Below are positions 44,980 to 56,619 of a DNA stretch of 64,000 nucleotides, in pieces. The DNA lies in NCBI GenBank assembly GCA_002007465.1, contig LNAC01000163.1, forward strand, positions 3,070,345 through 3,134,344, written 5' to 3'. Every line of letters begins with the position of its first letter. The first letter of the stretch is position 1. The position numbers and the translations under genes were made by a program. This DNA is from Ailurus styani. Its lineage: Eukaryota; Chordata; Mammalia; Carnivora; Ailuridae. The notes under the pieces are model-generated. The model did not search any database. It was not told the origin of the DNA and worked only from the letters and a program-made list of their open reading frames with translations.

Positions 44980-45770
44980 GTTGCAATCTTCTAATGCCTT
45001 CCTGGCTGTTAAGGGATTAAGTCCCAGCCCTAGTATTTGACCAATTTATTCTCCCCAAAGACCACTTAGGCTGACTTTTGCTCTTTGGGGGTTTGCAAAA
45101 TCAAAAAACTTTCCAAAGTAATCACATAACCCAAGGAAGATGCAGTACTTTTAATCAAAAGGACACTTTCTACAGAGTTAAAGAATCTATATAAGGTAAA
45201 CCAACAATGCCTCAGTAGATGCTCAGGGCCTCTTGAGAACTCCGTCTTCCTTTCCTGTTGTACCAGAAAAGCAGGCCTGGCTTCCAGAGTGCAGTCAAGA
45301 GGACGCTAGGGATGGCACTGTGCTTTGCTGATGGAGTGTTCGTGGATCTGTACTCCCCAGAGCCAGAAAAGCCAACACGTTTCTTTTACGTAAGTCAGTT
45401 GTACAGTTTCTTCACAACTGGAGGAGTGTCCTTTCAAGTGGCTTGAAATACAATGACCCCTCTAATTATTCAGAATGAGGAGAAAGGAGAAAATGAAGCT
45501 GTAGGCCGGCCTCAGACAGGGACAGTGGACACTATCCACTGCCAATGCAACATTCATTGGGGTCATAATTTGGAGCAATAGTTAAGATTATCTATGAATA
45601 AAAGGTTTAAAGAATAAAGACATCCTTTTTCTTTAGTATTATTTTTTCCTGATATTTCTTCTCTACCCAATTATATTTTTGGATTGAGATCTATGTTTTT
45701 CCTGGTTACATGGACTCATTTATTAAGGAAAAGGGTAGGGAAGACATATAGGCATTCAAAATGTCGGATT
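44980..45770. other. Unassigned non-coding sequence
   Basis: The 62-codon frame at 45258-45446 has no recognised domain. No repeat is seen. Confidence 0.5.
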
Positions 45771-45772
45771 GC

Positions 45773-45830
45773 CGTGTGTGTGTGTCTGCATGCGTGCATG
45801 CGTGTGTGTGTGTGTGCGTGTGTGTGTGAT
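45773..45830. repeat. (GT)n-rich simple repeat with GCATGCGTGC interruption
   Basis: GT runs interrupted by TCTGCATGCGTGCATGCG. It abuts copy 1 of the 86-bp duplicated block. Confidence 0.95.
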
Positions 45831-45910
45831 AGGTGTGTATGTACTAGGATTTTAAACATGCCTTCTGAACTCTTGGAATTCATACTGTTTGCTGATGATC
45901 ACACCTTCTT
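45825..45910. repeat. Direct duplication around N, copy 1 (86 bp)
   Basis: Starts TGTGATAGGTGTGTATG and ends CACACCTTCTT directly before the N at 45911. Copy 2 (45912-45997) is the same length and differs at one base (CTAGGATTTT versus CTAGCATTTT). Confidence 0.95.
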
Positions 45911-45911
45911 N
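45911..45911. other. Assembly gap (single N) between duplicate ends
   Basis: Single ambiguous base exactly between the two 86-bp copies. The frame at 45684-46004 crosses it and repeats the same peptide twice. Confidence 0.95.
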
Positions 45912-45997
45912 TGTGATAGGTGTGTATGTACTAGCATTTTAAACATGCCTTCTGAACTCTTGGAATTCATACTGTTTGCTGATGATCACACCTTCTT
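45912..45997. repeat. Direct duplication around N, copy 2 (86 bp)
   Basis: Same as 45825-45910 apart from one substitution. See copy 1. Confidence 0.95.
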
Positions 45998-47440
45998 TTT
46001 CTAGTACTTTCAAACAAAAATACATGTTGTCATCCTTTGCGGGAGCTGGTTACTTTTACCGTTTCTCTTCCCTTTTTCATTTTAGCCAGTTCGCATCATG
46101 AAAAGGCTTTATTTTCTGTCTCCATTTCCTTATAGAAAGGCAGATGCCAATGTTTATAAACTTACGGGGTCTTGTGTAGCCTTGTTCCATACCTTTCTCC
46201 AAACGAGACACCTGTTTTCCTGACTATCCTTCATTAAAGAAGTTGAATTAGTGCCTTGGTGCCGTACAGCCACTGGGCAGGGGAAGCAAACCCCCTTATG
46301 TAGCCATGTTGACTTCAGTGGCGTTCACCAGTATTTCCCAAATAGGATCACTTTGTCAGAAATTGTCTGTCGCCTGAATGAAAATGCAACTCTGTTTTCA
46401 AAGCAGCCAAGGTTAGTTTTCTGAAAGTTACTTACTTTTGTAAGAATCCTTGATTCATATTTCTTAATAAGCTATGCTGGGTTCTAAAATATTTGCCATC
46501 AAATTGACCGAAGTTCAAGATAATAACTTTTTATTTTTAATTCTGCCCCCAAATAAATATGTCCCCCCTTTTGTACATACAGAGTTGCGTGAGGTGGAGA
46601 AAAGACCCCGGATCTTGACAAAAAGAAGCCCCTTCTACAAATAAAAGACTTACAAAAAAGGCATTTTAACCAACCAAATGGAAGATGCCATTGCCCAGCT
46701 ATGATTCTCCCAGGGAAACTTGTATTTGTTAGGTGCACTCTCTTGAAAATGACATTAAGGGAGGTTCACACATCCTTAGTAGTTCAAGTAGGGCTTAGCT
46801 CTTGGCACGATTAGCAAAATGGGTTTTCCAACACATTTATTTTGGGGACTTTTTTCACCCATGAGTCTTTAATCTGATTGCCAGACCCGTCCCTAATTTC
46901 ATTGTTCTGTGTTTTTTTCTCTTTTGAGGATGCTGTTGTGTAAAGTTTACGGGCACATTACTCAGCCTGGCAAATGGGGCGGTGGCGGGGGTGGGGGGAA
47001 TGACCATTTCCTGACATTCACTTTTTACGGAGATTTCCGTGTTGCCCTGTTTGACTGTGCTGGCATTCTCCCTATATGTTGCTACATACTGTAACGTATA
47101 AGAAACACTTCATTCTAAAAGATGATATTTTATCCAAACACCTTCTTGGGTAGCTATATAAATGAAACTTTAGGGTCTATGCCATGATACACTTTTTATA
47201 TAAGAGCAAATCTGCTTACCCTTGTTCTCCCTTATCATGTTAAACCCCGCCCCCCCCCTTTTTCCTCCAGGGTAGTGACTTCCTCTACTGAGACGAAAAT
47301 GAAAACTCTTAAGTATCTTCCTTCTGAATCCAGGTTCGCTTGACTGAATATAGACAGAAGAAGGCTCATGGGTTCACACAGAACCTGTGCTGTGTATGAC
47401 TAAAAAGTTTTCTCTCCCTGTACAGGTCCCATGAGTGTTA
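45998..47440. other. Unassigned, repeat-poor non-coding sequence
   Basis: About 1.4 kb with no recognised interspersed repeat. A G-rich stretch at 46978-46998 and a C-rich stretch near 47246-47259 stand out. Small frames at 46499-47094 have no domain. Confidence 0.5.
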
Positions 47441-47444
47441 TCAC

Positions 47445-47860
47445 CGTTCAGTGGCTCCACCTTTCCCTCCAACTCTCTCAGCCAAACTAGCCTGGTATCC
47501 TGTCTTTCGGCTCCAGGGATTGGCCATTTCTGCTCCTCTCCTTGTCCACATGTCCACCTTCTTGTCTTTTCATCCCCACCTAAGTGCTACTTCATCCACA
47601 AAGCCTCTTCATGAGCCTCCTTGTCCCCCACATGAAAGTAATCTCTTCCTTTTCAAATCCTTAAGCCCTTTGTCTGTGCTTCTCTCTTATGCCTCTGAAC
47701 ATCTTCTCTTTGTTCCTGTAGTCATTTTACTGCATGGTTTCCATATTAGAAGATAAGGTCTTCAAATAGGAACCATGTCTGATTCTCTTTGTATCAGCTC
47801 CAGTCTCTGGCACAGATCCGACATACAGGAAGTGCCCAGAAATACCTAATGCTGATGAAG
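47445..47860 (+). mobile_element. L2 LINE 3' relic
   Basis: 'gccatttctgctcctctcct', 'ctacttcatccacaaagcct' and 'aggaaccatgtctgattctc' then 'gtctctggcacagatccgac' follow the L2 3' region. The 101-codon frame at 47451-47756 lies within it. Confidence 0.6.
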
Positions 47861-48599
47861 AAATCAACAAAAGGAGTAAATCAGACCCTCCTTGGATCAC
47901 AGCATTAGGCTTGATTAAGCATTAAGAGATGGATTAGGATCAGCTATCTTTATGAAGTCTTGTGAAGCAGGAATGAGCTTAAACCATTGGGGAGGGATTC
48001 TGGCTCAAGAAAATTCAAGGTATGGAAGCCCATCAGTCAAGATCTAGGATCCTTTACTAGAGAGGCTTGGAATTTTCTTCCTTAAAGTTTTTAAGGTAGG
48101 CTTTGGAGCTATAAATGTGGGTAAGTAGGACAGGAGCAGGAGTGGGGGTGGAATTAGAAGAACTCTCTTCTGGATTTTGTTGTTGTTTCTAGGAAAACAG
48201 TCAAAAGCAGGAATTTACACAAATCAAAAAAGAAGGTCCTAGAGGGCTCCCACAAATGAATGGGAAGCTTGATTCTACTTTGGAGGGATAGCATGTGTGC
48301 TCTCTTAAACATTGGATAAAATGAATGATGAAAATTATTAATGACATCAGAATAGCATCCTGGTTGTAGTATAATGCCGTTGGCCCCCAACCCCTGAAAC
48401 TCCTCAGAACATGACTTGAAAACCACCTATCTAAGAAAATGTACTTTGTAGGGAGAATGCTCAACTTTGGCCTTTTTGGGAGGATGGTCAACTCTGGATT
48501 AGGGATGTAAAATCTCTCCGGTCATTTGTTCTTTATTTCCAGGAGTCTCCACTATAGTCACATCTTTAATTGGGCACATTGATTTTTTTTCTCAAATCT
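47861..48599. other. Unassigned non-coding sequence
   Basis: Overlapping minus frames at 48154-48491 have no recognisable domain. No repeat is assigned. Confidence 0.5.
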
Positions 48600-49140
48600 G
48601 TCATGTTGGTTGGATTGTTATTTTCTCAAACAAGAAGCCCAAATCCTGGTCTCCTTTGAGTCCTCACAACTTGTCTCCCAACCAAACATTTCTAGCTCCA
48701 GGTCCTACTTTTTTTTTTTTTTTTTAAGATTTTATTTATTTATTTGACAGAGAGAAAGAGAGAGAGAGAGATCAGGTCACAAGTAGGCAGAGAGGCAGGC
48801 AGAGAGAGAGGAGGAAGCAGGCTCCCCGCTGAGCAGAGAGCCGGATGCAGGCCTTGATCCCAGGACCCTGAGATCATGACCTGAGCTGAAGGCAGAGGCT
48901 TAACCCACTGAGCCACCCAGGCGCCCCAGGTCCTACTTCTTTACCACTTTCCTTGAGAATAGGAACTGACTCTGACTTATCTTTGTATTCTCAAAGTGGC
49001 TAAGTCTGTGCCTGGCACAGAGAAAGTCCCGGACTCTGGCTTCATGAAAGGTATAGACTATGCCTCATTCACCTTTGTGATCCCAGTGCTCAATGTTGAT
49101 CTCTGATAAACATGTGTTGAATTATAAATGAATGAAAATC
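48600..49140 (+). mobile_element. L2 3' relic with SINE insertion
   Basis: 'gaagcccaaatcctggtctc' before, and 'gagaataggaactgactctg', 'gtgcctggcacagagaaagt' after the SINE, fit L2 3' sequence. The SINE at 48711-48927 splits it. Confidence 0.5.
48711..48927 (-). mobile_element. Can-SINE, young
   Basis: Long T tract, 'aagattttatttatttattt', GA tract, ending 'ctgagccacccaggcgcccc'. A perfect target-site duplication AGGTCCTACTT (48700-48710 and 48928-48938). The head matches the consensus exactly over the last 20 bases. Confidence 0.96.
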
Positions 49141-49194
49141 ATTGTGTTTCCAGGAAGGAAATACAGTCCATCCTGCTTCCAGTTCCTTGAAGTG

Positions 49195-49390
49195 TAGAGG
49201 ACACACAAAGTTACATTAGTTTCAGGTGTAGAACATAGTGATTCAGTAACTCTACGTCTTATGCTCTGCTCACCACAAGCGTAGCTACCCGCTGTCACCA
49301 TACAACACTGTTACCGTAACTGACTATATTCTTATCCTGTCCCTTTTGTCCCTGTGATTTATTCCATAACTTGTTTCTAGTTCCCTTTCA
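49195..49390 (-). mobile_element. L1 3'UTR fragment
   Basis: 'agaacatagtgattcagtaa', 'cgctgtcaccatacaacact' and 'tgactatattcttatcctgt' follow the reverse complement of an L1MA-like 3'UTR. Confidence 0.7.
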
Positions 49391-49546
49391 AAAAGAGACA
49401 GTAAGGAGTCAGTAAGGATGGTTAAAATGTTGACTCTTCTTTTGTCTAGTTAGACCTTGGGCTTATCACTATCCCCTGGATTTCAGTTTTTTGCTTTCAT
49501 CAGAAGAGGAAGTTAAGTCTTAGATCTAATTGTGTGTGGGATGGGG

Positions 49547-49641
49547 AGTGAGAAAGGGAGAGAGAGAGAGAGAAAGAGAGGAGAAGGAGAGAGAGGGAGA
49601 AAGAGAGAGGGAGGGAGAAAGAGAGAGAGAGGGAGAAAGAG
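49547..49641. repeat. (GA)n / GGGAGAAAGA simple repeat
   Basis: Nearly 100 bp of purine-only sequence. The minus frame at 49500-49817 is a low-complexity serine/leucine reading of this tract. Confidence 0.95.
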
Positions 49642-50115
49642 ATTTTCCTTGGGTAAAGAGAAATAATCTTTCTCACAATTAGTCTTAATTTATATAAATT
49701 ACCACAGGGTGATACCAAGGCCAAGAAAAGTTGAAGTTTAGAGTTCAAAGAGGTCCTTTTATCTCCTGAAGCTTGAAGAAGGATTGATTTATGTTTGCAG
49801 CCTTGACTTGACTCCACAATCTTGGGATCTAAAAATGATAAATCACATCAGCAACTAAACTCATCCTTTATAGTTTACAAAGTACCTTTGTTTGCTGGCT
49901 TCTTTCTTTCTTTCTGTCTCTCTCTTTCTTTCTTGTTTTGCTACAGATATTTTCCAAGCACTTTCAAATCTTTAATCTTCTTGTTGGAACTTCATAAATA
50001 CCATATGAGGTAGCCTGGGTAGATATGGTTATTATAGTTTTTAATTGCATTTTGGTTTTAGAATTAAATAGTCTTTTAAATTAAAAAAATATTTTTATTA
50101 TGAAACTATTCTAAC
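49642..50115. other. Unassigned sequence with a short TTTC tract
   Basis: Includes a CTTT-rich simple stretch at about 49900-49934. Nothing else is recognised. Confidence 0.5.
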
Positions 50116-50119
50116 CAGC

Positions 50120-50320
50120 CTTGGTTTAGAAACTTAGTTTGCTTCTTACTAGCTTAATGACCTTTGGCAGGTCACTTAATCTCTCTGAAACTTGCTCCCT
50201 CACCTGTAAAATGGGGTTAAGAGTGGCAGCTACTATACAGGTTTGCTGTAAGCATTAAATAAGAGAGCACATGTTGTGCCTGAATCAGTAAATGCTAAAA
50301 TAAAATAACCATTACTATTT
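50120..50320 (+). mobile_element. MIR relic
   Basis: 'tagcttaatgacctttggca', 'ggtcacttaatctctctgaa', 'cacctgtaaaatggggttaa' and 'tgctgtaagcattaaataag' in MIR order. A good match over the core. Confidence 0.9.
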
Positions 50321-50324
50321 GGTG

Positions 50325-50955
50325 ATTATTTTTGACAAGGGGGGATGGAACCCCCATATTCTTTCCTAAAGTCTTTCAGGTTGGAGGCAACCTTGGCATC
50401 ATTGGTTTTTTATAAAATTGGAAGTAAAAGCTCTCGGGTCTATGAATTTGGGTTTAATGTTGGTGTTGGGTTTGAGAGTTTTAAGTCAGGCTCCTTGACT
50501 ACCATTCCTCCTGGAAAATTTTTTTTTTATTCTTGTTTTACTTTTTTCTTGGAGTTGCTGTTAAGCAGAAACATGGAGCCAACCCACTTTAAGGTGTTGG
50601 CCCTCTCATGCCATTTGCAAGATTCATGCAGGCTTTGTCTTTGGCCATTTTTATATATATCACTATCTGTACCTTGGCTCACTCCTGAAACAGGAAGAAA
50701 GTTCAGAAAGGTCCTTTTACTTTTTCTATAGATCATGATCTCCTTGATGACACAGAGTTTCTTGGCTGGCAGAGATCCTGACACTTGTCCGAAGTACACT
50801 CTTGTCCCATTTACCTATGTATGATCCCTAAAGAGCAATGATTAAAAAGTTTAAAAAAATGCTATTAGAGTTATGTAGAGCAAAGATGGAAGCAGCAAAA
50901 GGTATTGCTACTGCAGTCATTATTGGCTCAGGACAGGATTCTCCTCTTGCTACTC
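50325..50955. other. Unassigned non-coding sequence
   Basis: The 128-codon frame at 50345-50731 begins and ends in low-complexity T-rich sequence and shows no recognisable domain. Confidence 0.5.
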
Positions 50956-50959
50956 AGAA

Positions 50960-51070
50960 TGTGGCCGTTGGACCAGCAGCACCAACAACACCTGGGAGTT
51001 TGCAAGAAATGCAGAGTCTCTACCTGACAACACACCTACTGAATCAGAATGATCGATTCTACATTTTAGC
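50960..51070 (+). mobile_element. hAT-type DNA transposon fragment
   Basis: 'gttggaccagcagcaccaac', 'caacacctgggagtttgcaa', 'gaaatgcagagtctctacct' and 'cacctactgaatcagaatga' follow a common mammalian Charlie-type MER element. The 158-codon frame at 50838-51314, the longest in the window, runs through it. Confidence 0.65.
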
Positions 51071-51074
51071 GAGT

Positions 51075-52976
51075 TTCTTAAGGAAACCTATGCCCAGTAC
51101 AATTTGGAAATGCTCTAATAGACATGTCCTCAGTTCAACCCAGTGGCAAGCCACACCTAAGGGATACAATGGCAGACTGACTGTGCTCACCAGATTCATT
51201 CCCCTACTGACTATTATTAACTCGCCTGTTCTTGAGCTTGTTTCATTTTATTCTGTTTTGATAGCTGTTCACTGTCTTTCCATTTATGCCGTTTTGGCAA
51301 CGCACTCAAATTAAACTTAGGGGATGCTTGACTCCTCGGCTTTGCTCACCATTTAACAATAAAGATGATTTTCCTGCAGATTGCTGGTCCCGAACCCCCC
51401 ATGTCTATCTGTTTTCAGGGGCATCTCCATTAGGCAATCCTTCACTACTTCCCTGATCAAGCCATAGTCAACAGGACCTTTCAAAATGTATGTATTAAGA
51501 AGTGTGTGCGTGAATGTGTGTGTGTGTAGTGCAAATGTAGTCAGATACACTCAGCCTCAAAGGAAAGTACAGACATTAGTGAGACAATTTACGAATATGG
51601 TGATAACTATTTTAAGAGATGGTAGCTCTTCTGTGCTGACTAGACCTTCTTCTTAAACATGGGTGCTATATTTGCCATACATTAATTTTTATTAAATCTG
51701 ATTTCTATGACTTATGCCCTTATACTGAATTTGTAATATTTGATTCTGTTTTTCTTAAAACAAATCAAGGCACCGGGGCAAGATATGATTTTTAAAGATC
51801 TTCTCTTTTGGGGAGAGGGGAGTTTTTGAATTTCTTCTACATTGAAATTTTTTGCGTGCACAGCAAAATAGCAAAAGGAAGTAAATTACCTGCAAAGAAA
51901 TGAGGAGCACAATGACCTTGTATGTTTTCATCATATTTTTTGAAATATTCTTCCTCCCCTTTGTAAGGTTTCATAGTGAAATAACACCCTTGTCAAAATG
52001 TCTGAGCACTCCAATAATAGGTGATGGAGAAATGATGACAGAGAGAAAACAGGGGCTTCTAGCTCACGAATATAGCATCCGCATAAAGCTTTCCACTCTT
52101 ACCTGCTTCACAAGAGTAAATACTTTAGAGCCACAGTCTTGATGGAAGTAAAAGTGACTGTCAATAATGTCCACTTTCTCTGAGAGAGACTTTCAACGTT
52201 AATGTTATTAAAAATGAGACTTCACCTATTTTTAACTTTCTCTTTGGTTACCAAGGTTGTTGTTTGAACACTGGCAGGGAAAAAAATAGGAAAAAAAAAA
52301 AACCCTAGTAATGCCTATTTTATGTTAACATGTGCTAATGAGCTAAGAAAATTTTCTTCCCTCTAGTTTGGAAACCTTGATATATAAGGAGAAAAAAGAG
52401 TTTGTATTAATGATGGTTCATATGTCTGTCATTTAATTAGAACCAGGGGATATCACATGTTCTGGTGACTTAACTGCTTTCTTGTCCTTTTCTCCCAGTG
52501 CAAGGGTTGGTGATTATATTTGGATTCAATAAGATAATGGTAGAAAAATACTTGCAAACTGTACATTGCCCTATAATGTTATTCTATCCTATAAAATTGA
52601 GTGTATAATCTGATGAAGAAATTTAACCAAATGCCCTATTAGCTGATGATGGCTTAATATATAAACTAGGTAAAAGTTGCCTTGTGACTGACATTTGCAA
52701 TCAGTTGCATTAAAGAAGAGAGTAATAGGGAGTTTTCTTTGCACCAAGGCCCTGTATTCAGGATGGCTTGTCTTCTCACCCCTGAAATCAGGCCTCTGGC
52801 AGTTGCTTGGCTCTACCCCAGTAGTAGAGGGTCCTGGCCTGGTGCAGGCTTGTGCATTGCCTGAAATCGCATGACTTGTCAGAGGACTCTCTTTGCCCTG
52901 GTGAGAGAGCCTGCATTTTCCTATGAGCCAGATCTTTAGGATTCTGCTTGGAAGAAGCCATTTTATACTTTTGTTT
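51075..52976. other. 1.9 kb of unassigned non-coding sequence
   Basis: No interspersed repeat is recognised. There is a short GT tract near 51508-51528 and an A run near 52291-52303. Small frames at 51353-52142 have no domain. Confidence 0.5.
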
Positions 52977-52991
52977 AAATACCTTGATACA

Positions 52992-53194
52992 GGGCGCCTG
53001 GGTGGCTCAGTGGGTTAAAGCCTCTGCCTTCGGCTCAGGTCATGATCTCAGGGTCCTGGGATCGAGGCCCGCATCGGGCTCTCTGCTCAGCAGGGAGCCT
53101 GCTTCCTCCTCTCTCTCTGCCTGCCTGTCTGCCTACTTGTAATCTCTCTCTCTCTGTCAAATAAATAAATAAAATCTTAAAAAATAATAATAAT
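52992..53194 (+). mobile_element. Can-SINE, young, perfect TSD
   Basis: Consensus-like head 'gggcgcctgggtggctcagt', CT-rich middle 'cctgcctgtctgcctacttg' and a tail expanded to (AAT)n. A perfect 15-bp target-site duplication AAATACCTTGATACA (52977-52991 and 53195-53209). The two frames at 52948-53313 are SINE readings. Confidence 0.97.
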
Positions 53195-53234
53195 AAATAC
53201 CTTGATACATTTGACTTGTAAAGTTTTCTAGCAT

Positions 53235-53330
53235 ATAAAAGTACTGTGCTCACCAATCTAGCCACCTCTAGCCATGGTTGGCTACTGAGGATTTGAAGTA
53301 TGGCCAGTACCAACCGAGATGTGCATTTAG
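53235..53330. mobile_element. DNA transposon relic, partial
   Basis: 'aagtactgtgctcaccaatc', 'agccatggttggctactgag' and 'gatgtgcatttagtggcaaa' fit the same family as 39055-39292, diverged. Confidence 0.45.
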
Positions 53331-53474
53331 TGGCAAATGCACACTGGGTTTCAAAAGCTTAGTAAAAAGAGAGAGACAGAAAGAAAGAGGGAGAGAAGGA
53401 GAGAGAATGCGAAAATATTTCTCTAGTAGTTTTTTATGTTGATTAATGTTGAAATGATATTTCAGATCTATCTA

Positions 53475-53840
53475 GTTCCTTAGTCCATTCAAGCTGTTAC
53501 AATGAAATACGATAAACCAGGTAGCTTATAAACAACACGAATTTATTTCTCCCAGTTCTGGTGGTTGGGAAGTCCAAGATCAAAGCACCAGCAGATTTGA
53601 TGTCTGGTGAGGTCCCATTTCCTGGTTTGCAGATGACAGTCTCTTCACTATCACCTCACATGGCAAAACGGTCAAGGGAGCTCTCTGGAGTCTCTCATAT
53701 AAAGGCCCTAATTCCATTCATGAGGGGCTCTGCCCTCATGCCTAATTACCTCCCAAATGCTCCCTTCCAAATACCAACACACCGAGGATTAGATTTTGAT
53801 ATATGAATTTTGAAGAGGCATATTCAGTCTATAGGATTGG
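53475..53840 (-). mobile_element. MaLR-type LTR relic
   Basis: On the plus strand: 'ttagtccattcaagctgtta', 'cgaatttatttctcccagtt', 'gggaagtccaagatcaaagc', 'gagggctct'-type sequence ('catgaggggctctgccctca') and 'catattcagtctatagga'. This is the reverse complement of a MaLR-type LTR. The 81-codon frame at 53561-53806 lies inside it. No internal viral genes. Confidence 0.75.
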
Positions 53841-54600
53841 GTTAGAAGAAAAATGTTATTAAAATCCATTTTACTTTATTTTTTACTTTTAAAAGTATGG
53901 CTACTAGAAAACTTAAAATCACACATATATCAGAAAAGCAGAGAGGACAAACGTTGTGAGGAAGTGAAGGAGTCTATTGGTCACAGGTCATTTTGCAGTT
54001 CTGGCTCGGACCAGCAGGATTATACCAACTGTGTGGTTCCTTCCATGAAGTAAGAGGATATAAGACATAGCTACAACATGGCAGAACATTTCTGGTGGAA
54101 ACAGAGTCCTTGAAAAGGAAGTAGGTTGTTGTCCCTTCCATAAATGTAGAGTTGAAAATCTCCTCAGCCGGAGAAGACACCGGCGACAAATGGAAGGAAC
54201 CTACAGGGATTTGTGATGCTGAGTTGCTCTGAAGGCTTTAAACATAACCAACTCAGCAGCGCATCTTAGGAGGTTCTGTCTCTCAGTAAGAGACTCGGGT
54301 GAGTGCCTGCGTGAGTTTCCTTTGCATGCCTCGTTCTCTGTGAGCTCACTAGGTCAGCCTCTTCCTTCTCTCACACTCACGGCTTTTTATTTTCTGTTTT
54401 GTAGTTCCCAGACTCCACATTTTCTCCACTTTTGGAAATGGGTACATTTTCCTATCTCCCTTCTCACATTTTCTATGTTTTTCAGGGTTAGTGACTGAGC
54501 TTCTGCAGTCACACCTGTGCGTTTTTTCAGTCCCTTGCATATTCACCTCAGTTGGACAACACGAGTACTGCCTCTCAAGAGAAATGCCTCTCAAGAGAAA
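53841..54600. other. Unassigned non-coding sequence
   Basis: Short frames on both strands without domains (53853-54594). No repeat is recognised. Confidence 0.5.
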
Positions 54601-54839
54601 CTTTCCTTGACTACCTCCTCTGCCACACCCAATCTAAAGTGAGTCTTCAATACAATCTCATCTCACCTTTCCCTTTTAGTATAGTTCTTATTACAATTTT
54701 TAATGATATATTCTTGTGATTGATTGTAATGTCACCTTTCCCGCTGAACTGTAACTGTGAGATGGGGTCTGGCTTTTTTTTTTTGTTCTCCATGGTGGTC
54801 CCAATACCTGGTACATATTAGGCACTAAATAAATATTTG
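54601..54839 (+). mobile_element. L2 3' end
   Basis: 'cctctgccacacccaatcta', 'aactgtaactgtgagatggg' and 'ttaggcactaaataaatatt' then 'tgttgga' match the L2 3' terminus. Its TGAA-type tail has become the GGAT tract that follows. Confidence 0.65.
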
Positions 54840-54909
54840 TTGGATGGATGGATGGATGGATGGGTGAGTGGATGGGTGGATGGATAGGTGGACAGATGGA
54901 TGGGTGGAT
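54840..54909. repeat. (TGGA)n microsatellite with variants
   Basis: TGGATGGATGGATGGA followed by interrupted GGGTGAGTGGAT units, directly after an L2 3' end. Confidence 0.95.
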
Positions 54910-55530
54910 TTATCTGAGGAACTCTCTTATTATCATTTGTCTTATCATGACACTAATTCCATTTTGGTAATCCTTTTTCTTCCCTTTTCTACTTGGGGAT
55001 CATTTTTTTGTGAAAAAAGAAAGACAGCACAGGCTGAGTGATTTTGCCATTGTTAGTTGACACCTACGGGCCTTAAGGTGGAACACACCTTAAGAGCCAT
55101 GTTTGTTACCTAGAATGATTCACTCCCACCTTCCCCCTAAAGCCTCATCTCATTCAAGATGTCGGTTTTGGGGTTTTTTCTTTTTTCTTTTTCTTTTCTT
55201 TTTTTCTTTCTTTTTTTTTTTGGTACTGATCTAGTCTTCTTTGTTTTCATTATGGGTTTATATTCTCTGCCTTCTCGCCTTTATGCTTTCCTTCTTATAT
55301 GGAAATTATTATGTTTATTTAAAAAATAATTTTAAATGCCCCATTTGTCTTCTGAAGGGAGTTTAGAGTCCTTTAGAACTAAGAGTCTAAATTCTTTTTA
55401 GTCCTCTGCAATGGGAACACACCTTTTTAAAAAAAATATTTTATAGTTTGGTTTTTAAATGTCTAAGACCAATGTTGAATTATACAATAGTACTCCTGAC
55501 TTGCTTTTTAATCAAAGATGATTTCATAGT
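54910..55530. other. Unassigned sequence with a T/C-rich tract
   Basis: A pyrimidine-rich low-complexity stretch at about 55170-55222. Otherwise no gene or repeat is seen. Confidence 0.5.
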
Positions 55531-55533
55531 GTA

Positions 55534-55990
55534 TTGGTTTTCCATTGCTGCTGTGACAACTTACCCCAAACTTGGTGACTTGGTGACTTAAAACAACATC
55601 CATTTATTTTATTACAGTTCTGGAGGTCAGAGGTCTGGAAATTAGTTACACTGGGCCAAAGTCAGTGTCAGCAAGGCCAAGCTTCCTCTGGTGGCCTTAG
55701 AGGAGATTCCATTTCTTTGCATTTTCCAGCTTTCCAGTGGCAGCCTGCACACCTTAGCTTGTGGTCCCCCCTGAGGCCAGCAGTGTGGCACCTTCCTTCA
55801 GTTGCCACATTGTCGCCTTCTATGTCTTCTTCTTTGCCTTCCTCTTATAAGGACATTTGCGACTACATTTTTCATAGCAAATGTCTCTCTCCCATCTCTC
55901 CCGTTTCATAGGGGAGGACTGCTTCATCCCTTTGGGTTCCTATGTACTTATCTGGTCTTGGAGTGAGCAAAATCCCTGCCACTTTTAGCC
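55534..55990 (-). mobile_element. MaLR-type LTR relic (MLT1-like)
   Basis: 'tattggttttccattgctgc', 'gacttaaaacaacatccatt', 'acagttctggaggtcagagg', 'ggcagcctgcacaccttagc' and 'cttcctcttataaggacatt' are the reverse complement of an MLT1-type LTR. The 64-codon frame at 55717-55911 is inside it. Confidence 0.7.
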
Positions 55991-56619
55991 ACTGCTCTTA
56001 AATTGGCCTATTGCATTTTTTTAGTGAAAACCTGCTAGCCTCTTTAGGGTGCTTCTGTTCTCAGATCCATCCTGTGTATCCTATTTTTTCCTGCACAGAT
56101 GATAGTGATATGCAGGTCTTGACTCTTGCAGATTTATATTTATACCACCCACTTGTATTTAGGGGATCATAAAGACACCTGTCACCTACTTTCATTGTAA
56201 ATGTTGTCTATGGATTTTCGTTTTGCAGTCTAGTTACTCTGTTTTAATGTGGATATTTAGGAATATCCAAAATTGATCCTGCCCCTGGCCTCTACACCTT
56301 CCCAGAATTCTCCCTTTCTTTCTTAATTATATGTTAGAAGCTTTTTTGCATAATTGTGGTGTTTGAAAGATCAGCTCTTCTGTTTATTTATCGATTCTGT
56401 GTCCTGGCTATTTAATATTTTTTTCTTTTACTTGTGTTACGCTCTTTGATGTTTATTCATTCCTTTTTTTATTTTTTAAAAGTTATACTATTGTTCTTTT
56501 TCTAGAGCTTAAGTAGGAGTAGTTCATTTTTTCCCCACCTTCCCTGTTACCTATTGAAATATTTAAGGCAGTGCTCTCTTTTTTACAAAATTGGGAATTT
56601 CATATATATTTTATTTATA
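55991..56619. other. Unassigned T-rich sequence
   Basis: AT-rich and possibly a further part of the L1 relic that follows. No firm assignment. Confidence 0.4.

Noticed and set aside
45684..46004. Frame with a cysteine-rich start and a repeated peptide
   Set aside because: Cysteine/valine reading of a GT tract plus the duplication around the N at 45911.
49500..49817. 105-codon serine/leucine-rich minus frame
   Set aside because: Low-complexity reading of a GA-rich simple repeat.
50838..51314. Longest open frame (158 codons, plus strand)
   Set aside because: Runs through a hAT-type DNA transposon fragment, shows no domain, and has no exon or promoter context.
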